A DNA stretch of 64,000 nt from Cohnella zeiphila. Lineage in GTDB: Bacteria; Bacillota; Bacilli; Paenibacillales; Paenibacillaceae. The stretch is taken from assembly GCF_014212055.1 (NCBI RefSeq), contig NZ_JACJVO010000013.1:41308-105307 (forward strand), written 5' to 3'. Of the stretch, positions 41,199 to 49,711 are shown in pieces. The notes below the pieces were generated by a model. The model saw only the letters and a program-made list of their open reading frames with translations. It was not told where the DNA came from and searched no databases. Position numbers and translations under genes: made by a program. How positions within the stretch are numbered: position 1 is the first letter of the stretch; every line of letters starts with the position of its first letter.

Positions 41199-42917
41199 TC
41201 ATGCCTCCGCGCTGATCGTATACGTATAGTACAGCCGTCCCTCGGGCGCGGTATCGCCATACTGGTAGAAATCCATCGGATCGCCTTCGCTCTGCATGTG
41301 GTCCGCCCACTTGAAGCCGAGACGCAGTTCCTGCCGCGACTTCGGAATGCCCAGCAGCGCGCGGGGAACGGATAGCTGCAGCTCATTCCCTTTCGCCGCA
41401 TAGCGCACTTCCCCCGCGGACGTCCAGTTCCAGCCCCCGACGCTTCGCTCCAGCAAGCTGACCGAATCGCTTCGGACCGTACGGTTCACGATAAAAGGAT
41501 AGCCTTCCCAGCCTTCCTCGGACCGCCCTTCGACGCGAAGGAGCAGCATCATCCAGTGCCTGTCGGTATGGGGCGACAGCGGCTCTCGCGTTCTGGCGTA
41601 AAAGAGAACCTCGTCGTCGGTATGAGCCGCCTTGAGCGTGAGTATTTCGTTCCGCCCCGTTGCGTTCAAATAGCGAAGCTCGCCGTATCCCGGATGATGG
41701 CGCCGCTGCGTATCGCCGGCGAAGTCTCTGTACTCGCAGCCGGCTTGCTCCCAGATCCCGAAGTCCGGACCGATCGCGACCGGCTTCTCCAGCCGGAAGC
41801 CGGCGGCCTCCGGCGCGGACACGCCCTTGAAGCGGCGAATATAGCCGATGAGCTGCATATAGTAGTTGTCGCCGTAACCGCCCTTCATCGGCTCGATATC
41901 GCGGCTGAAGTTCAGCGTCGCCTGATCGACGAACAGGACCGGGCGCTCCTTCGGCCCCTTGAACCGCATCGCGATCCATTCGTTCCAGCCCGTGACGAAG
42001 ACGATCTGCGGATCTTCCGCAAGCGCGAATTCCCATTGCTCCGCCAAGTTGGCCCCCCGGTTGATCGCTTCCTCGCCGTCTGCGGCCCCTTCCGCCGCCC
42101 CGGCATGATAGCCTCGGCCCCAATTGTCCCCATACCCGTAGAAAGGGGTATCGCTCATCGCCACGCTCGGATGCTGCGCGACCGATACGCTAATCGTCTC
42201 CTTCGCGCCTTCGTCGTCGTAGAACACCCGCTGCGGGCGCTGGAATTCGATCCACGGGAAGCCGTTCGTCTTCGCCGGCTCGTTCGGCCACTGGTTGAGC
42301 CGGAACGTGAAGAACGCCCGCTCCTCTTCTCCGCACTCGTCCGGATCTCCGATGATGAGCGGTTTGCCCTTCCAATGAAACCACAAGCGAGAATAGCGGG
42401 CGGGCTTGTATATGTCGCGATAGATTTCGGCCACTCGGAGTCCCGTATCCGTATTCGTATAGAAGACGAACTGCGGCACCTTGAAGCCCTGTCCCGCTAT
42501 CTCGTCCATTATGCGGAACAGCTTGTCGTATACATTCTTATAAATGGAATTGTTCGTCGTGTCGAAAACGAGAAAATCGACGCCCGCCGCGGTAAGCAGC
42601 TGCACGTGGCGGCGCAGCACCCATTCGTCGTCGTTCAAGTAATAGCCGTACAGCGGTTCCCCCCAGAAATGGAAGCTGCGGAGCGGCCCCCAAGCCGGAT
42701 GGTCCGCATCGCGGGCCGCTTCCGGCCATCTCGACAGAATCTCCGTATTGTCGTAGGGACCGTCCGTCCCGTGCTGGCCCAGCCACAGAAAATAAAACAG
42801 GCCGACGTAACGGCCGGGCCGAAGCGGACCGGCTTCCTCCCATGAAGGCAGCCGTCTGCCGAGACCGTCGATGCCGCCCCATTGATCGACTCGTACCGTC
42901 GTATCTTCGTCCCGCAT
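41199..42917 (-). CDS. GH71/99-like glycoside hydrolase domain protein
   Basis: A 572-residue protein without a signal peptide. The N-terminal TIM-barrel part (about 30-380) begins GRYVGLFYFLWLGQHG and contains GVDFLVFDTTNN, FYTNTDTG and IVFVTGWNEWIAMRFKGP. These are typical of the GH71/GH99-like group, where alpha-mannanase or related activities are known. The C-terminal 150 residues look like a beta-rich CBM9-type sugar-binding domain (DDEVLFYARTREPLSP..., LRLGFKWADHMQ). AGGAGGG precedes the ATG and an AGTATACT-type operator pair lies upstream. It is the first gene of a unit with the GH78-like enzyme. Substrate unknown; the family call rests on motif resemblance. Confidence 0.72.
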   Translation of the reverse strand: MRDEDTTVRVDQWGGIDGLGRRLPSWEEAGPLRPGRYVGLFYFLWLGQHGTDGPYDNTEILSRWPEAARDADHPAWGPLRSFHFWGEPLYGYYLNDDEWVLRRHVQLLTAAGVDFLVFDTTNNSIYKNVYDKLFRIMDEIAGQGFKVPQFVFYTNTDTGLRVAEIYRDIYKPARYSRLWFHWKGKPLIIGDPDECGEEERAFFTFRLNQWPNEPAKTNGFPWIEFQRPQRVFYDDEGAKETISVSVAQHPSVAMSDTPFYGYGDNWGRGYHAGAAEGAADGEEAINRGANLAEQWEFALAEDPQIVFVTGWNEWIAMRFKGPKERPVLFVDQATLNFSRDIEPMKGGYGDNYYMQLIGYIRRFKGVSAPEAAGFRLEKPVAIGPDFGIWEQAGCEYRDFAGDTQRRHHPGYGELRYLNATGRNEILTLKAAHTDDEVLFYARTREPLSPHTDRHWMMLLLRVEGRSEEGWEGYPFIVNRTVRSDSVSLLERSVGGWNWTSAGEVRYAAKGNELQLSVPRALLGIPKSRQELRLGFKWADHMQSEGDPMDFYQYGDTAPEGRLYYTYTISAEA

Positions 42918-42950
42918 CAGCGCACCCTCCTTTTCACATTTTTATTGAAC

Positions 42951-42982
42951 AAAGTATTCTTTATAAAATTATAATATACTTT
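42951..42982 (-). promoter_or_regulatory. AGTATACT-type operator pair of the GH71/99-like gene
   Basis: AAAGTATTC (42951-42959) and ATATACTTT (42974-42982) form an imperfect inverted pair around 14 bases, 34-65 bases ahead of the start. Arms and spacing resemble the pair at 37362-37392. Confidence 0.55.
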
Positions 42983-43001
42983 ATTGTCGTTGATGACAAC
43001 T

Positions 43002-43037
43002 AAAAAATCCGCCCGCCCGTTGCCAGGCAGGCGGATT
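43002..43037 (-). terminator. Terminator of the DUF5722 gene
   Basis: On the leftward strand TCCGCCTGCC and GGCGGGCGGA pair around a short loop and are followed by TTTTTTAG. It lies 22 bases after the stop at 43059, separating this gene from the next operator. Confidence 0.82.
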
Positions 43038-43058
43038 CGCAGCACGATGACTGCTGCG

Positions 43059-46000
43059 TTACGGTTGAACCGGGCCGACACTGTCCAATTGGAAGTCCGA
43101 GGTCCAAGCCATGTCGTTGCCGACGGCATGGAACGAGATCTCAACGGACGTTACGGCGGATCGCCCCGCCCAGCCCGAAATATCGGCGGTAATCCGGTTC
43201 CACTTATCCGGCGACATGGCGGTCGTATAGGTGAACGGGTCGCCGCTGTCGCTGCGCAGCGTGATGCGCGTCTCGTAGGTCGCGCCCGGCACTCCGCCGT
43301 AGGAATCGATATCGTAAGCGAACGCCTTCGCCGCGCTTAGATCGAGGGGCGTGCCCGGCGCAACCTTCACGGTCCGCCAGGCTGTCGCGGCCGCGGGTTG
43401 GGAATGCGCGGCAAGCGCATACTGTCCTTCGCTCGGAGAGCCCGGTCCGTTCGCGAACGATTGCACCGCATCCACGGACGCCACGTTGTCGCCCGCCGTC
43501 CATCCTTGCACGCTGCCTTCAAAGCCGTAGGAAGAACCGTCGGCCGGAGTTCCCGGATCGTCCGCCGCCAGAACGAACGGGAACGGACGGCCTTTGTAAC
43601 TCAGCGTAAGCGTAGGCTCGGCGCCGTCCTGCGGCGTGTAATTCACCGCTTGAAGGGTGAAGGTCGCGCTTTCATCCGTGCCGATGCCGTGCAGCGGGAT
43701 CGGCACGCTAATTCCGGGAGCCAACGACTCCGGCGAAGGGACCCCTGCCGGCTGGACGGTCAGTCCGCCGGACGACTGGACGTCCAGCACGCCGTTAAGC
43801 TCAGCCGATCCGTGATTCGTCACCGTTACTTCCATTTGCGAACCTGCTTCCAGCTTCGGGGAGACAAGCCTGGCTTCGACCTCCATGTTCGCGTATTTCG
43901 GATCGGCGGTTACGGATTTGGCGAACGTCGCATCGTCGATGCGGATTTGGCCCGACCACGGCTCGCCGCCTTCGGAGCGGACCCAGATTTTGACGCGGTC
44001 GATCGACTTGGCGCCTTCCCATTTCCCGAGCGGCAGCGCGAGCTGCTGCCAGCCTTGGGCCGGATCCAGCTTCGCGGTTCCCTCCACGCTGTCGTTGCCG
44101 CTGTACGCGATGATTTTCGCATAGTAGCTCTTGTTCGGCTTTGCGTTCGGAATGGCCAGCGCCGCCGTGAAGTAAGGCGTCTTCCGCGCGTCGACCGGCT
44201 GCGCGAACTTCTTCTGCACCCCGGCCCAGTTCAGCGAATACGCGCTGTTCACGAGCGCCGTCAAATAACCGTCGCCCTCGAAAGCGTCTCCCGCATCGCG
44301 CCGGACGGCCGTGACTTCGTCCGAAGCCGCGAATCCGTCGGTTCCGTTTTCGAAGCTGCCGTCCGCGTCCGCTTGGTTGTTTTTCTTAATAAAATCCAGA
44401 CCGTTCGCCGCGGGAATCGGCCGGTCGGCCAGCTTGCCCGGGTCGAAGTTCGGAATGACGTCCTTCCAATCGCCGATTCCGATGACGGATTTGGCGAAGT
44501 CGGTCACCTCCGCGGAACGGCTCGTATCGATATACTTGAACACGTCGTAAATCGTTTTGTGCTGGTAAGGGGTGACGACCGAGCCCGGCTCGTGCGTCCA
44601 CAGCCCCAGGTTCAGGCCGCCTTCCTGGCCGTGGTCGACATGCCGGTGCAGGATGAAGGCGTCGATGCCGTCCAGGAATTTGACTTTATAGTAGGCGTAA
44701 GCGTAAGCCGCCGCCTGCAGCTTCTGGTCGTCCGGCGTGTTGGCCAGGCTGTGGAAGCCCTGCTCCGACAAAATAATGCGCCGCATCGCCCCGTCGTACA
44801 AGTTGTTTTGCTGCTTCATGTAATTCACGAGAACGTCCAGGTTCTTGAACGTAATGAGCTTCGTGTCCGGCGACTCCGCCGCGTCCGCGTCGTTCCAGAA
44901 GCGCGGGTTGAACAGGTCTTCCGGATACGGGTGGAACGCGATGTTCCAGCCGAAGTCCCCTTCCGACTTCGTCAGCTGCGTCAGCTGGTCGACGATGACT
45001 TTGTTGTCGTATTTCCACATCGAGTCGCCGCCGAGGTTCTCGTCCCAGAAGTGGTCCAGCGAAATGTACGTTCTTGCGTTCGCATAGGCCGACTTGACGA
45101 TCGTATCGACGAGGCGCAGCGTCTGCGCATACTGCCGAACGTAAGCGTCGACGGTCTTCGGCCCCATGTTGTTCCACACCTGGTTCTGGCCGACTTCGTT
45201 GCCGACGATGTAGTTAACCGCGCGGCCGTAGGGTTCGTTCGGCATGGAGTAGCGGTCGGCCAGGAACTTGGTCACCGCCTTCACGTACTCGACGCCGATC
45301 GCATTGGACGTGTTGAGGGCGTACACCGTGCCGCCCGGCTGCGCGTCCGGATGAAGCAAATATTCGTTCGCCGAGTCGGGGTCCTTCGTGTCGTACATGA
45401 TCAGGATGAGGGTGACGATGATGCCGTTGTCGGACAAGCTCTTGATCTGCCGGTCCAACTGCTCGATCTGGTTCTTGCGAAAATAGTACGTTTTGCCTTC
45501 GACCTCGTAAGGGATCGTGTTGTCCGGATGGTTGTTCGTTTTGTAGGTCAGCTGATTGTACGCGACGTTCAGGGCGGCATGGCTGATGCCCAGCTCCTGG
45601 GCGTCGCCCGTCATCTGCACCTGCAGCCCCTTGATGCTCTTCGCCGTCGGATACGGTTCCGTGTTCGCCGCTGCCGCTTCCGGATTGACGACGTATTGAG
45701 GCGCGGCAACCGGCGCGTAAGTTCCGTCGCCGGAACGGGAGGCCACGACGAATTTCGAATAAAGCCGGCTTCTCTGCCCGTCGTTCACTCCGGTCTCGAA
45801 CCGGAACGACGCCGTCAGTTCCGTATCGGCCAATGGCGCGGCCGCGGCGAGCGCCGTCTCCGGATCTTCGTACGTGGCCAATTCGAACAGATAGAGACGT
45901 TCGTTCGGGTGAGCATCCGCGTACGATTGCGGCAGCGTGCCTTCCATTTCGATCTGCCCGTCCGCGACGATTCGCGCTTGCGCAGTCCCTTGATAAGACG

Positions 46001-47078
46001 TTGGCAGCGGAGGCACCCACTTCGGCCGGATTTGGTCGATCTTCAGCGTTCCCGACGATGCCGGAACGAGAAACCGGAAGGCCGCGATCGTACCGGTCCA
46101 AGCCGCCTGGTCGGAGAAGTTGAGGTCCTGGGTGAACGTGCCTTCGGCCGGGATGTCGAACGTCTTGGAGTCGGCGTCGTTCCAGTCGCCGCCTTCCGTC
46201 TTCCATTGCACGGTAAGCTGGCTCGCGCCGATCTCGTTCGTCATCGTGACCGCCAGACCGTTGCGCTTGCCGGCGTCAATGGCCAGCACCGGCGATTCCA
46301 GCGCATCACCTTCGCCGCCGATCGAGTAAACCAGCTGGCCGCCGGTCGCCTCCACCGAGCCGCCTCCGGTAGCCGTGAATCCTTCGGTGGCGCCTTCCCC
46401 CGTGAACGTGAGGTCGAGCGCGTTCGTCGCCGCCAGCGAATCGATCTGGAAGCGGCCGTTCCAGGAATCGTAGCCGGGCGCTCCCGGCTCGATGCCGGCC
46501 AGATCGAAATTTTGCATAAACGAAATTTCGATCTTGGAGATGGAGCTTCGTCCCGCCCAGCCGCTCAGATCGACGAATACGCGGCTCCAGCTGTCGTGCG
46601 CGATCATGGCAACGTTTTCAAATTGATCGTCGCCGCTGAAAAGCGTGATCTTCATCGCATAATCGGCCGCCTGCCAGCCGTAGCTGTCCGCCGCGAACGC
46701 CAGGTAACGGAAATTCGAAAGGTCGAGCGGCTCGTCGAACTCGCGGTAAATCGATCGCCATTCGTACACTTTCACGACGCTCGGCACTTCTTCGAGCATG
46801 CCGGCGCCTTCGTACGGCCCGTTCGGTCCGTTCAGCATGCTGGTGGCGAATTGGACCGATTGCGTGTTCGTCCCGGCTTTCCATCTCGCCACATCGTCCG
46901 CAGTGTTGAAGCCGTCGATGATTTGGCCCGGGAACAGATCCTGGCCGATCGTCACGTTATCCGACTGGTGAAGATCGGGGTCGTACGGCCCCGCCGCGGC
47001 AACGGCCGCCAGCAGCAGCTGGAGAAGCAAAACTGCCGTTATTGCAGCCGACACCTTGCGCATTCGCTTTCGAAGCAT
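43059..47078 (-). CDS. Secreted DUF5722 putative glycosidase with flanking carbohydrate-binding-like domains
   Basis: A 1339-residue exported protein. A signal peptide (1-29) is followed by a beta-sandwich module (about 50-215) and other beta-rich domains to 470. The DUF5722 TIM-barrel-like domain spans about 480-860. Further sandwich modules lie at about 905-1055 and 1180-1335. The first and last modules share DLSGWAGRS..../DISGWAGRS and a closing FQ(I/L)DS, so they are duplicates. In the DUF5722 domain, VNYIVGNEVGQN (Glu628) and IILSEQGFH (Glu772) have the spacing expected for acid/base and nucleophile of clan GH-A enzymes. AGAGGAGG precedes the ATG. No cell-wall anchor is seen. It probably attacks the polymer outside the cell; the substrate is unknown. 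Confidence 0.85.
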   Translation of the reverse strand: MLRKRMRKVSAAITAVLLLQLLLAAVAAAGPYDPDLHQSDNVTIGQDLFPGQIIDGFNTADDVARWKAGTNTQSVQFATSMLNGPNGPYEGAGMLEEVPSVVKVYEWRSIYREFDEPLDLSNFRYLAFAADSYGWQAADYAMKITLFSGDDQFENVAMIAHDSWSRVFVDLSGWAGRSSISKIEISFMQNFDLAGIEPGAPGYDSWNGRFQIDSLAATNALDLTFTGEGATEGFTATGGGSVEATGGQLVYSIGGEGDALESPVLAIDAGKRNGLAVTMTNEIGASQLTVQWKTEGGDWNDADSKTFDIPAEGTFTQDLNFSDQAAWTGTIAAFRFLVPASSGTLKIDQIRPKWVPPLPTSYQGTAQARIVADGQIEMEGTLPQSYADAHPNERLYLFELATYEDPETALAAAAPLADTELTASFRFETGVNDGQRSRLYSKFVVASRSGDGTYAPVAAPQYVVNPEAAAANTEPYPTAKSIKGLQVQMTGDAQELGISHAALNVAYNQLTYKTNNHPDNTIPYEVEGKTYYFRKNQIEQLDRQIKSLSDNGIIVTLILIMYDTKDPDSANEYLLHPDAQPGGTVYALNTSNAIGVEYVKAVTKFLADRYSMPNEPYGRAVNYIVGNEVGQNQVWNNMGPKTVDAYVRQYAQTLRLVDTIVKSAYANARTYISLDHFWDENLGGDSMWKYDNKVIVDQLTQLTKSEGDFGWNIAFHPYPEDLFNPRFWNDADAAESPDTKLITFKNLDVLVNYMKQQNNLYDGAMRRIILSEQGFHSLANTPDDQKLQAAAYAYAYYKVKFLDGIDAFILHRHVDHGQEGGLNLGLWTHEPGSVVTPYQHKTIYDVFKYIDTSRSAEVTDFAKSVIGIGDWKDVIPNFDPGKLADRPIPAANGLDFIKKNNQADADGSFENGTDGFAASDEVTAVRRDAGDAFEGDGYLTALVNSAYSLNWAGVQKKFAQPVDARKTPYFTAALAIPNAKPNKSYYAKIIAYSGNDSVEGTAKLDPAQGWQQLALPLGKWEGAKSIDRVKIWVRSEGGEPWSGQIRIDDATFAKSVTADPKYANMEVEARLVSPKLEAGSQMEVTVTNHGSAELNGVLDVQSSGGLTVQPAGVPSPESLAPGISVPIPLHGIGTDESATFTLQAVNYTPQDGAEPTLTLSYKGRPFPFVLAADDPGTPADGSSYGFEGSVQGWTAGDNVASVDAVQSFANGPGSPSEGQYALAAHSQPAAATAWRTVKVAPGTPLDLSAAKAFAYDIDSYGGVPGATYETRITLRSDSGDPFTYTTAMSPDKWNRITADISGWAGRSAVTSVEISFHAVGNDMAWTSDFQLDSVGPVQP

Positions 47079-47130
47079 AAATATCCTCCTCTACGTTTTT
47101 AAGGTGGAACTCGCCTATAATATAACTCCT

Positions 47131-47171
47131 AGGTATTCTTATTTCAATCATAAATTTGTCATAGTATACTT
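47131..47171 (-). promoter_or_regulatory. AGTATACT-type sites upstream of the DUF5722 gene
   Basis: AGGTATTCTT (47131-47140) and AGTATACTT (47163-47171) match the operator core found in front of the other glycan genes. The second is 85-93 bases ahead of the start. The wider spacing makes this pair less certain. Confidence 0.5.
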
Positions 47172-47212
47172 AAATATAAACAAGTTTATTTGCTTTCTTG
47201 GGACTCCGAAAA

Positions 47213-48383
47213 ATGCCTTTCGGAAAAACGACCGCTTCGCTGCTTGTGCCGATCTGCTGCACCGCCGGCTTTTCCCCTGCCGCGTTTGCGACGTCCCATG
47301 CCGATCTGAGGGCCCGGCAGACCGGCTTGAACATCATTTGGGAGGTGTCTCCGTCCGCAAGCGACAAGATGAGCACGGCAAGCCGAAGCGAAGCTGCCTT
47401 ATTCCCGACGAACGGTCAGGTATACTATGCGCCGCGTTATTCGGACAGCACGCGAAATCCCCTCTACCGCTTGGCCACGTCAAGCGATCACATGGACTCG
47501 ACGTCCTCGTCCGAAGGAGGTTATTCGCTGGAAGGAATTCTCGCCAACCCGTGGAAAGCGGCATCCAAACCGTCGGGATCGACTCGGATGATCCGCGGAT
47601 ATGACTCTTCCTCCGGCGATCATGCGCTCATGTCCGATTCCTTGACGTTCGGCGGGTACGGCGACGAGAGCTTGTCCGACCGGTACGCCTATCCCCGCGA
47701 TTCGGCGGGAACGCTTCCCTCCTGACCCTTTCCGGATCCCGGTTGACGGTCAAATCGAATCCGGCTGCCGGAGGTACGGTATGGGAATATTGGTGGAACG
47801 GCAAGCAGCTCATCGACCATACCGATTACGGACGGGAGATGCAGTCTTCGCTCGCGTTCACGGACTCCGATGCGCTGCCGACCGAGGGCGGAGATTTCAC
47901 GGCAAGCAGCGATCCGAACTGGATGCACGGCTAGCCGATCGCAAGTTACGCGAACTCCGGCACATCGGTCCGAAAAATCCAAAGCACGCGCGCCATTCCG
48001 CTGGAATGGAATTTTACGAGCTTCAACGGAGGTCTCAGCGACGTTCCGGTCGTCTACAAGGACTGGCAGCTCGGCAAAAACATCATTCTCGACGATTCCT
48101 CGTTGAACCTCGGAGCAGGCTTTACTTATCTGAACATTCAAGTCGCGCGTTACGAGACGATCTTGTATACGCCGTCCGGATTGACCAACGCGGAAATCGA
48201 GATTCCGACGGCCTATCTACTCCCGGAATTCAAACGCGGCTTTACTTTCGACGCCACTGTCACGGATATCCATGCAGCGGCGCATGAAGTGACGAACGCC
48301 GAATTCGACGATCTCGGCGGCGGCGTCTATCACTATCAGACCGGCTTCTCGAGCGGCGGCGTCATCTACGCGAACCCGGGGAA
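47213..48383 (+). pseudogene. Decayed gene for a secreted beta-rich protein
   Basis: An ATG at 47213 opens a signal peptide (MPFGKTTASLLVP...AAFA) and two repeats like DUF5648 (PLYRLATSSDHMDSTSSSEG..., GYDSSSGDHALMSDSLTFGGYG). Near 47700-47730 the frame shifts by one; the reading then continues LTVKSNPAAGGTVWEYWWNGKQ. A TAG stop at 47932-47934 interrupts it, and the same frame goes on PIASYANSGTSVRKIQ... VPVVYKDWQLGKN... to about 48380. With one frameshift and one nonsense codon the gene cannot make a full protein. Read through, it is a secreted protein with a domain seen next to glycan-active enzymes. It is the only rightward gene remnant in a leftward locus. Confidence 0.75.
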
Positions 48384-48682
48384 TTGGACGGCTTGCACCA
48401 GGCGCTGCATCTGTTCGTGAACCCGCCGGAGCGCGGCGGCGTTGATCCCGCGGATCCAAACACGTTATCCTTCGGGCCGGGCGTTCACTCACCCGGAATC
48501 ATCGATATGCACGACAATCAAGCCGTCTATCTCGCAGCCGGCGCCGTCGTTCACGCCTCTATTCGCGCCGTCGGCAAGACATCCGCTTCGAGAACATACG
48601 CGTCAACGGAAAGCGCGTCGCAACGATGCAGGATGCCGGAGTAACGTTGAACGAGTACGCGGACCCCATTGAATGGTTCTGA
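48384..48682 (+). pseudogene. Remnant of a beta-helix glycoside hydrolase (GH28/GH49-like)
   Basis: The start reads LHQALHLFVNPPE, then VDPADPNTLSFGPGVHSPGI and DNQAVYLAAGAVVHASIRAVG. This is the N-terminal part of a right-handed beta-helix glycosidase or dextranase-like protein. At about 48576 the frame changes and the text jumps to DIRFENIRVNGKRVATMQDAG, ending LNEYADPIEWF and a stop at 48680-48682. Those are C-terminal-type sequences. So the central catalytic part is deleted and the two ends are joined out of frame. It may originally have been part of the same gene as the preceding remnant. Confidence 0.75.
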
Positions 48683-48695
48683 TTTGCACAAGGAA

Positions 48696-48732
48696 GGACC
48701 GGCTATGGACTCGATCGTCCTAAAGCCGGTCC
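48696..48732 (+). terminator. Hairpin after the decayed genes
   Basis: GGACCGGCT and AGCCGGTCC form a 9-bp stem 13 bases after the remnant stop codon, extended by AAGG/CCTT. It is probably the surviving terminator of the lost gene. Confidence 0.55.
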
Positions 48733-48813
48733 CTTGTGAACATGATAACGGAAGCGCGGGAAGGATGCTGCGGATTGGCAACCTCTAACGCATGCTCGTC
48801 TGCCGCCTCGCGC

Positions 48814-49200
48814 TTAATACGGATTGGAGATTGCTACGGCCTGATACTCGTCGGCGCCATAATTCCATACGACGTACGCGACGACATAGCCGCTGTTGAC
48901 GGAAATTCTTGTTTGATAGGGGCTCCCGTCTTCGGCCCACTGCCAGCCGCCGAACATATAATTGCCGTCCGGATTCGACTGAGCGTCTTCGGGGGATTTG
49001 AAAACGCCCACCCAATCCCATCTTCCGTATACCTTCGGAGTGACGGTCCAGTTCAGCACAAAATCTCCGTCATTCACCCCCAGACTTACGTTGTAGGAGA
49101 TGCTCGGATCCGCCGTCTGCTGCGGTGCGGCTTGCCCCATCAACAGCTTGGCTTGCTCCGCGGGATTCGCGGCTCTGACCGACAAATTTTGACTCATCAT
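48814..49200 (-). CDS. Small beta-sandwich protein of unknown function
   Basis: A 128-residue protein without a signal peptide or membrane segment. After a helical N-terminal 30 residues (NPAEQAKLLMGQAAPQQT) comes one beta-rich domain. It contains VLNWTVTPKVYGRWDWVGVFKSPEDAQ, GGWQWAEDGSPYQTRI and GYVVAYVVWNYGADEYQAVA. The 'DWVGVFK' pattern recalls SKICH-like sandwich domains, but this is only a resemblance. AAGGAG lies 6 bases before the ATG. It stands alone between the decayed genes and a repeat array. I do not recognise a function. Confidence 0.75.
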   Translation of the reverse strand: MMSQNLSVRAANPAEQAKLLMGQAAPQQTADPSISYNVSLGVNDGDFVLNWTVTPKVYGRWDWVGVFKSPEDAQSNPDGNYMFGGWQWAEDGSPYQTRISVNSGYVVAYVVWNYGADEYQAVAISNPY

Positions 49201-49206
49201 TCAACA

Positions 49207-49375
49207 CTCCTTCTCCTGGTATAAATGCACGATCAACTTACCATGATTTCATTCGACATTCTATCCCTCTTTCGATCAAATTTTCCATATTTCGACTCCC
49301 TCTTTTTTTGAACGAGCCTCCCTCTTTTTTTATGCAAGAGCCGGCGCCCGTTACCTTTGTAGGGAAGGCGGCACG
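49207..49375. other. Leader region with duplicated CTCCCTCTTTTTTT
   Basis: Upstream region of the small gene at 48814-49200. CTCCCTCTTTTTTT occurs twice (about 49295-49309 and 49318-49331). I see no convincing promoter boxes and no gene. Confidence 0.45.
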
Positions 49376-49401
49376 GAAAAAGACCGGCCTTCGCCGGTCT
49401 T
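49376..49401 (-). terminator. Rho-independent terminator
   Basis: AAGACCGGC and GCCGGTCTT form a perfect 9-bp stem with a CTTC loop. On the leftward strand it is followed by TTTTT. It would end leftward transcripts coming through the repeat array from the rhamnosidase operon. Confidence 0.8.
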
Positions 49402-49474
49402 GTCGACATGATCGCTTGCCAGTCGCAGCTCTATCGTGAAACTCATATTCGCGCAATATTGCTCACCGCGAGCC

Positions 49475-49711
49475 AGCAATAGCCGATTTTCTCGGCTATC
49501 TCCACCAGTTCGGCCCATCGCACGGCTGCGATAACCGATTTTCTCGGCTATCTCCACCATTTCGGCTCATCGTACGGCTGCGATAACCGATTTTCTCGGC
49601 TATCTCCACCAGTTCAGCCCATCGCGAGGCTGCGATAGCCGATTTTCTCGGCTATCTCCACCTGTTCGGCCCGCCACAAGCCCACGGCAGACGATTTTTC
49701 CGGCTATCTCC
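49475..49711. repeat. 52-base tandem hairpin array B (about 5 units)
   Basis: The CCGATTTT core recurs at 49483, 49535, 49587 and 49639, and degenerate at about 49691, always 52 bases apart. Each unit holds ATA(A/G)CCGA-TTTTC-TCGGCTAT, followed by CTCCACCAGTTCGGCCCATC-like sequence. The period and overall pattern match array A at 30301. Where the left arm has A instead of G, pairing survives as G-U only in leftward RNA. No cas genes or variable spacers are present. Confidence 0.88.

Noticed and set aside
43398..47102. Very long open frame antisense to the DUF5722 gene
   Set aside because: Long antisense frames are expected in GC-rich coding DNA. The translation is Arg/His/Val-rich without domains, while the opposite strand has a signal peptide, motifs and a ribosome binding site.
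47213..48682. Insertion sequence or transposase remnant
   Set aside because: The fragments read as signal peptide, beta-rich repeats and a beta-helix hydrolase; no transposase motif, terminal inverted repeat or target duplication was found.
49475..49711. Possible CRISPR array
   Set aside because: The whole 52-base unit is repeated, including the part that would be spacer, and no cas gene is present in the window. The same holds for 30301-30485.
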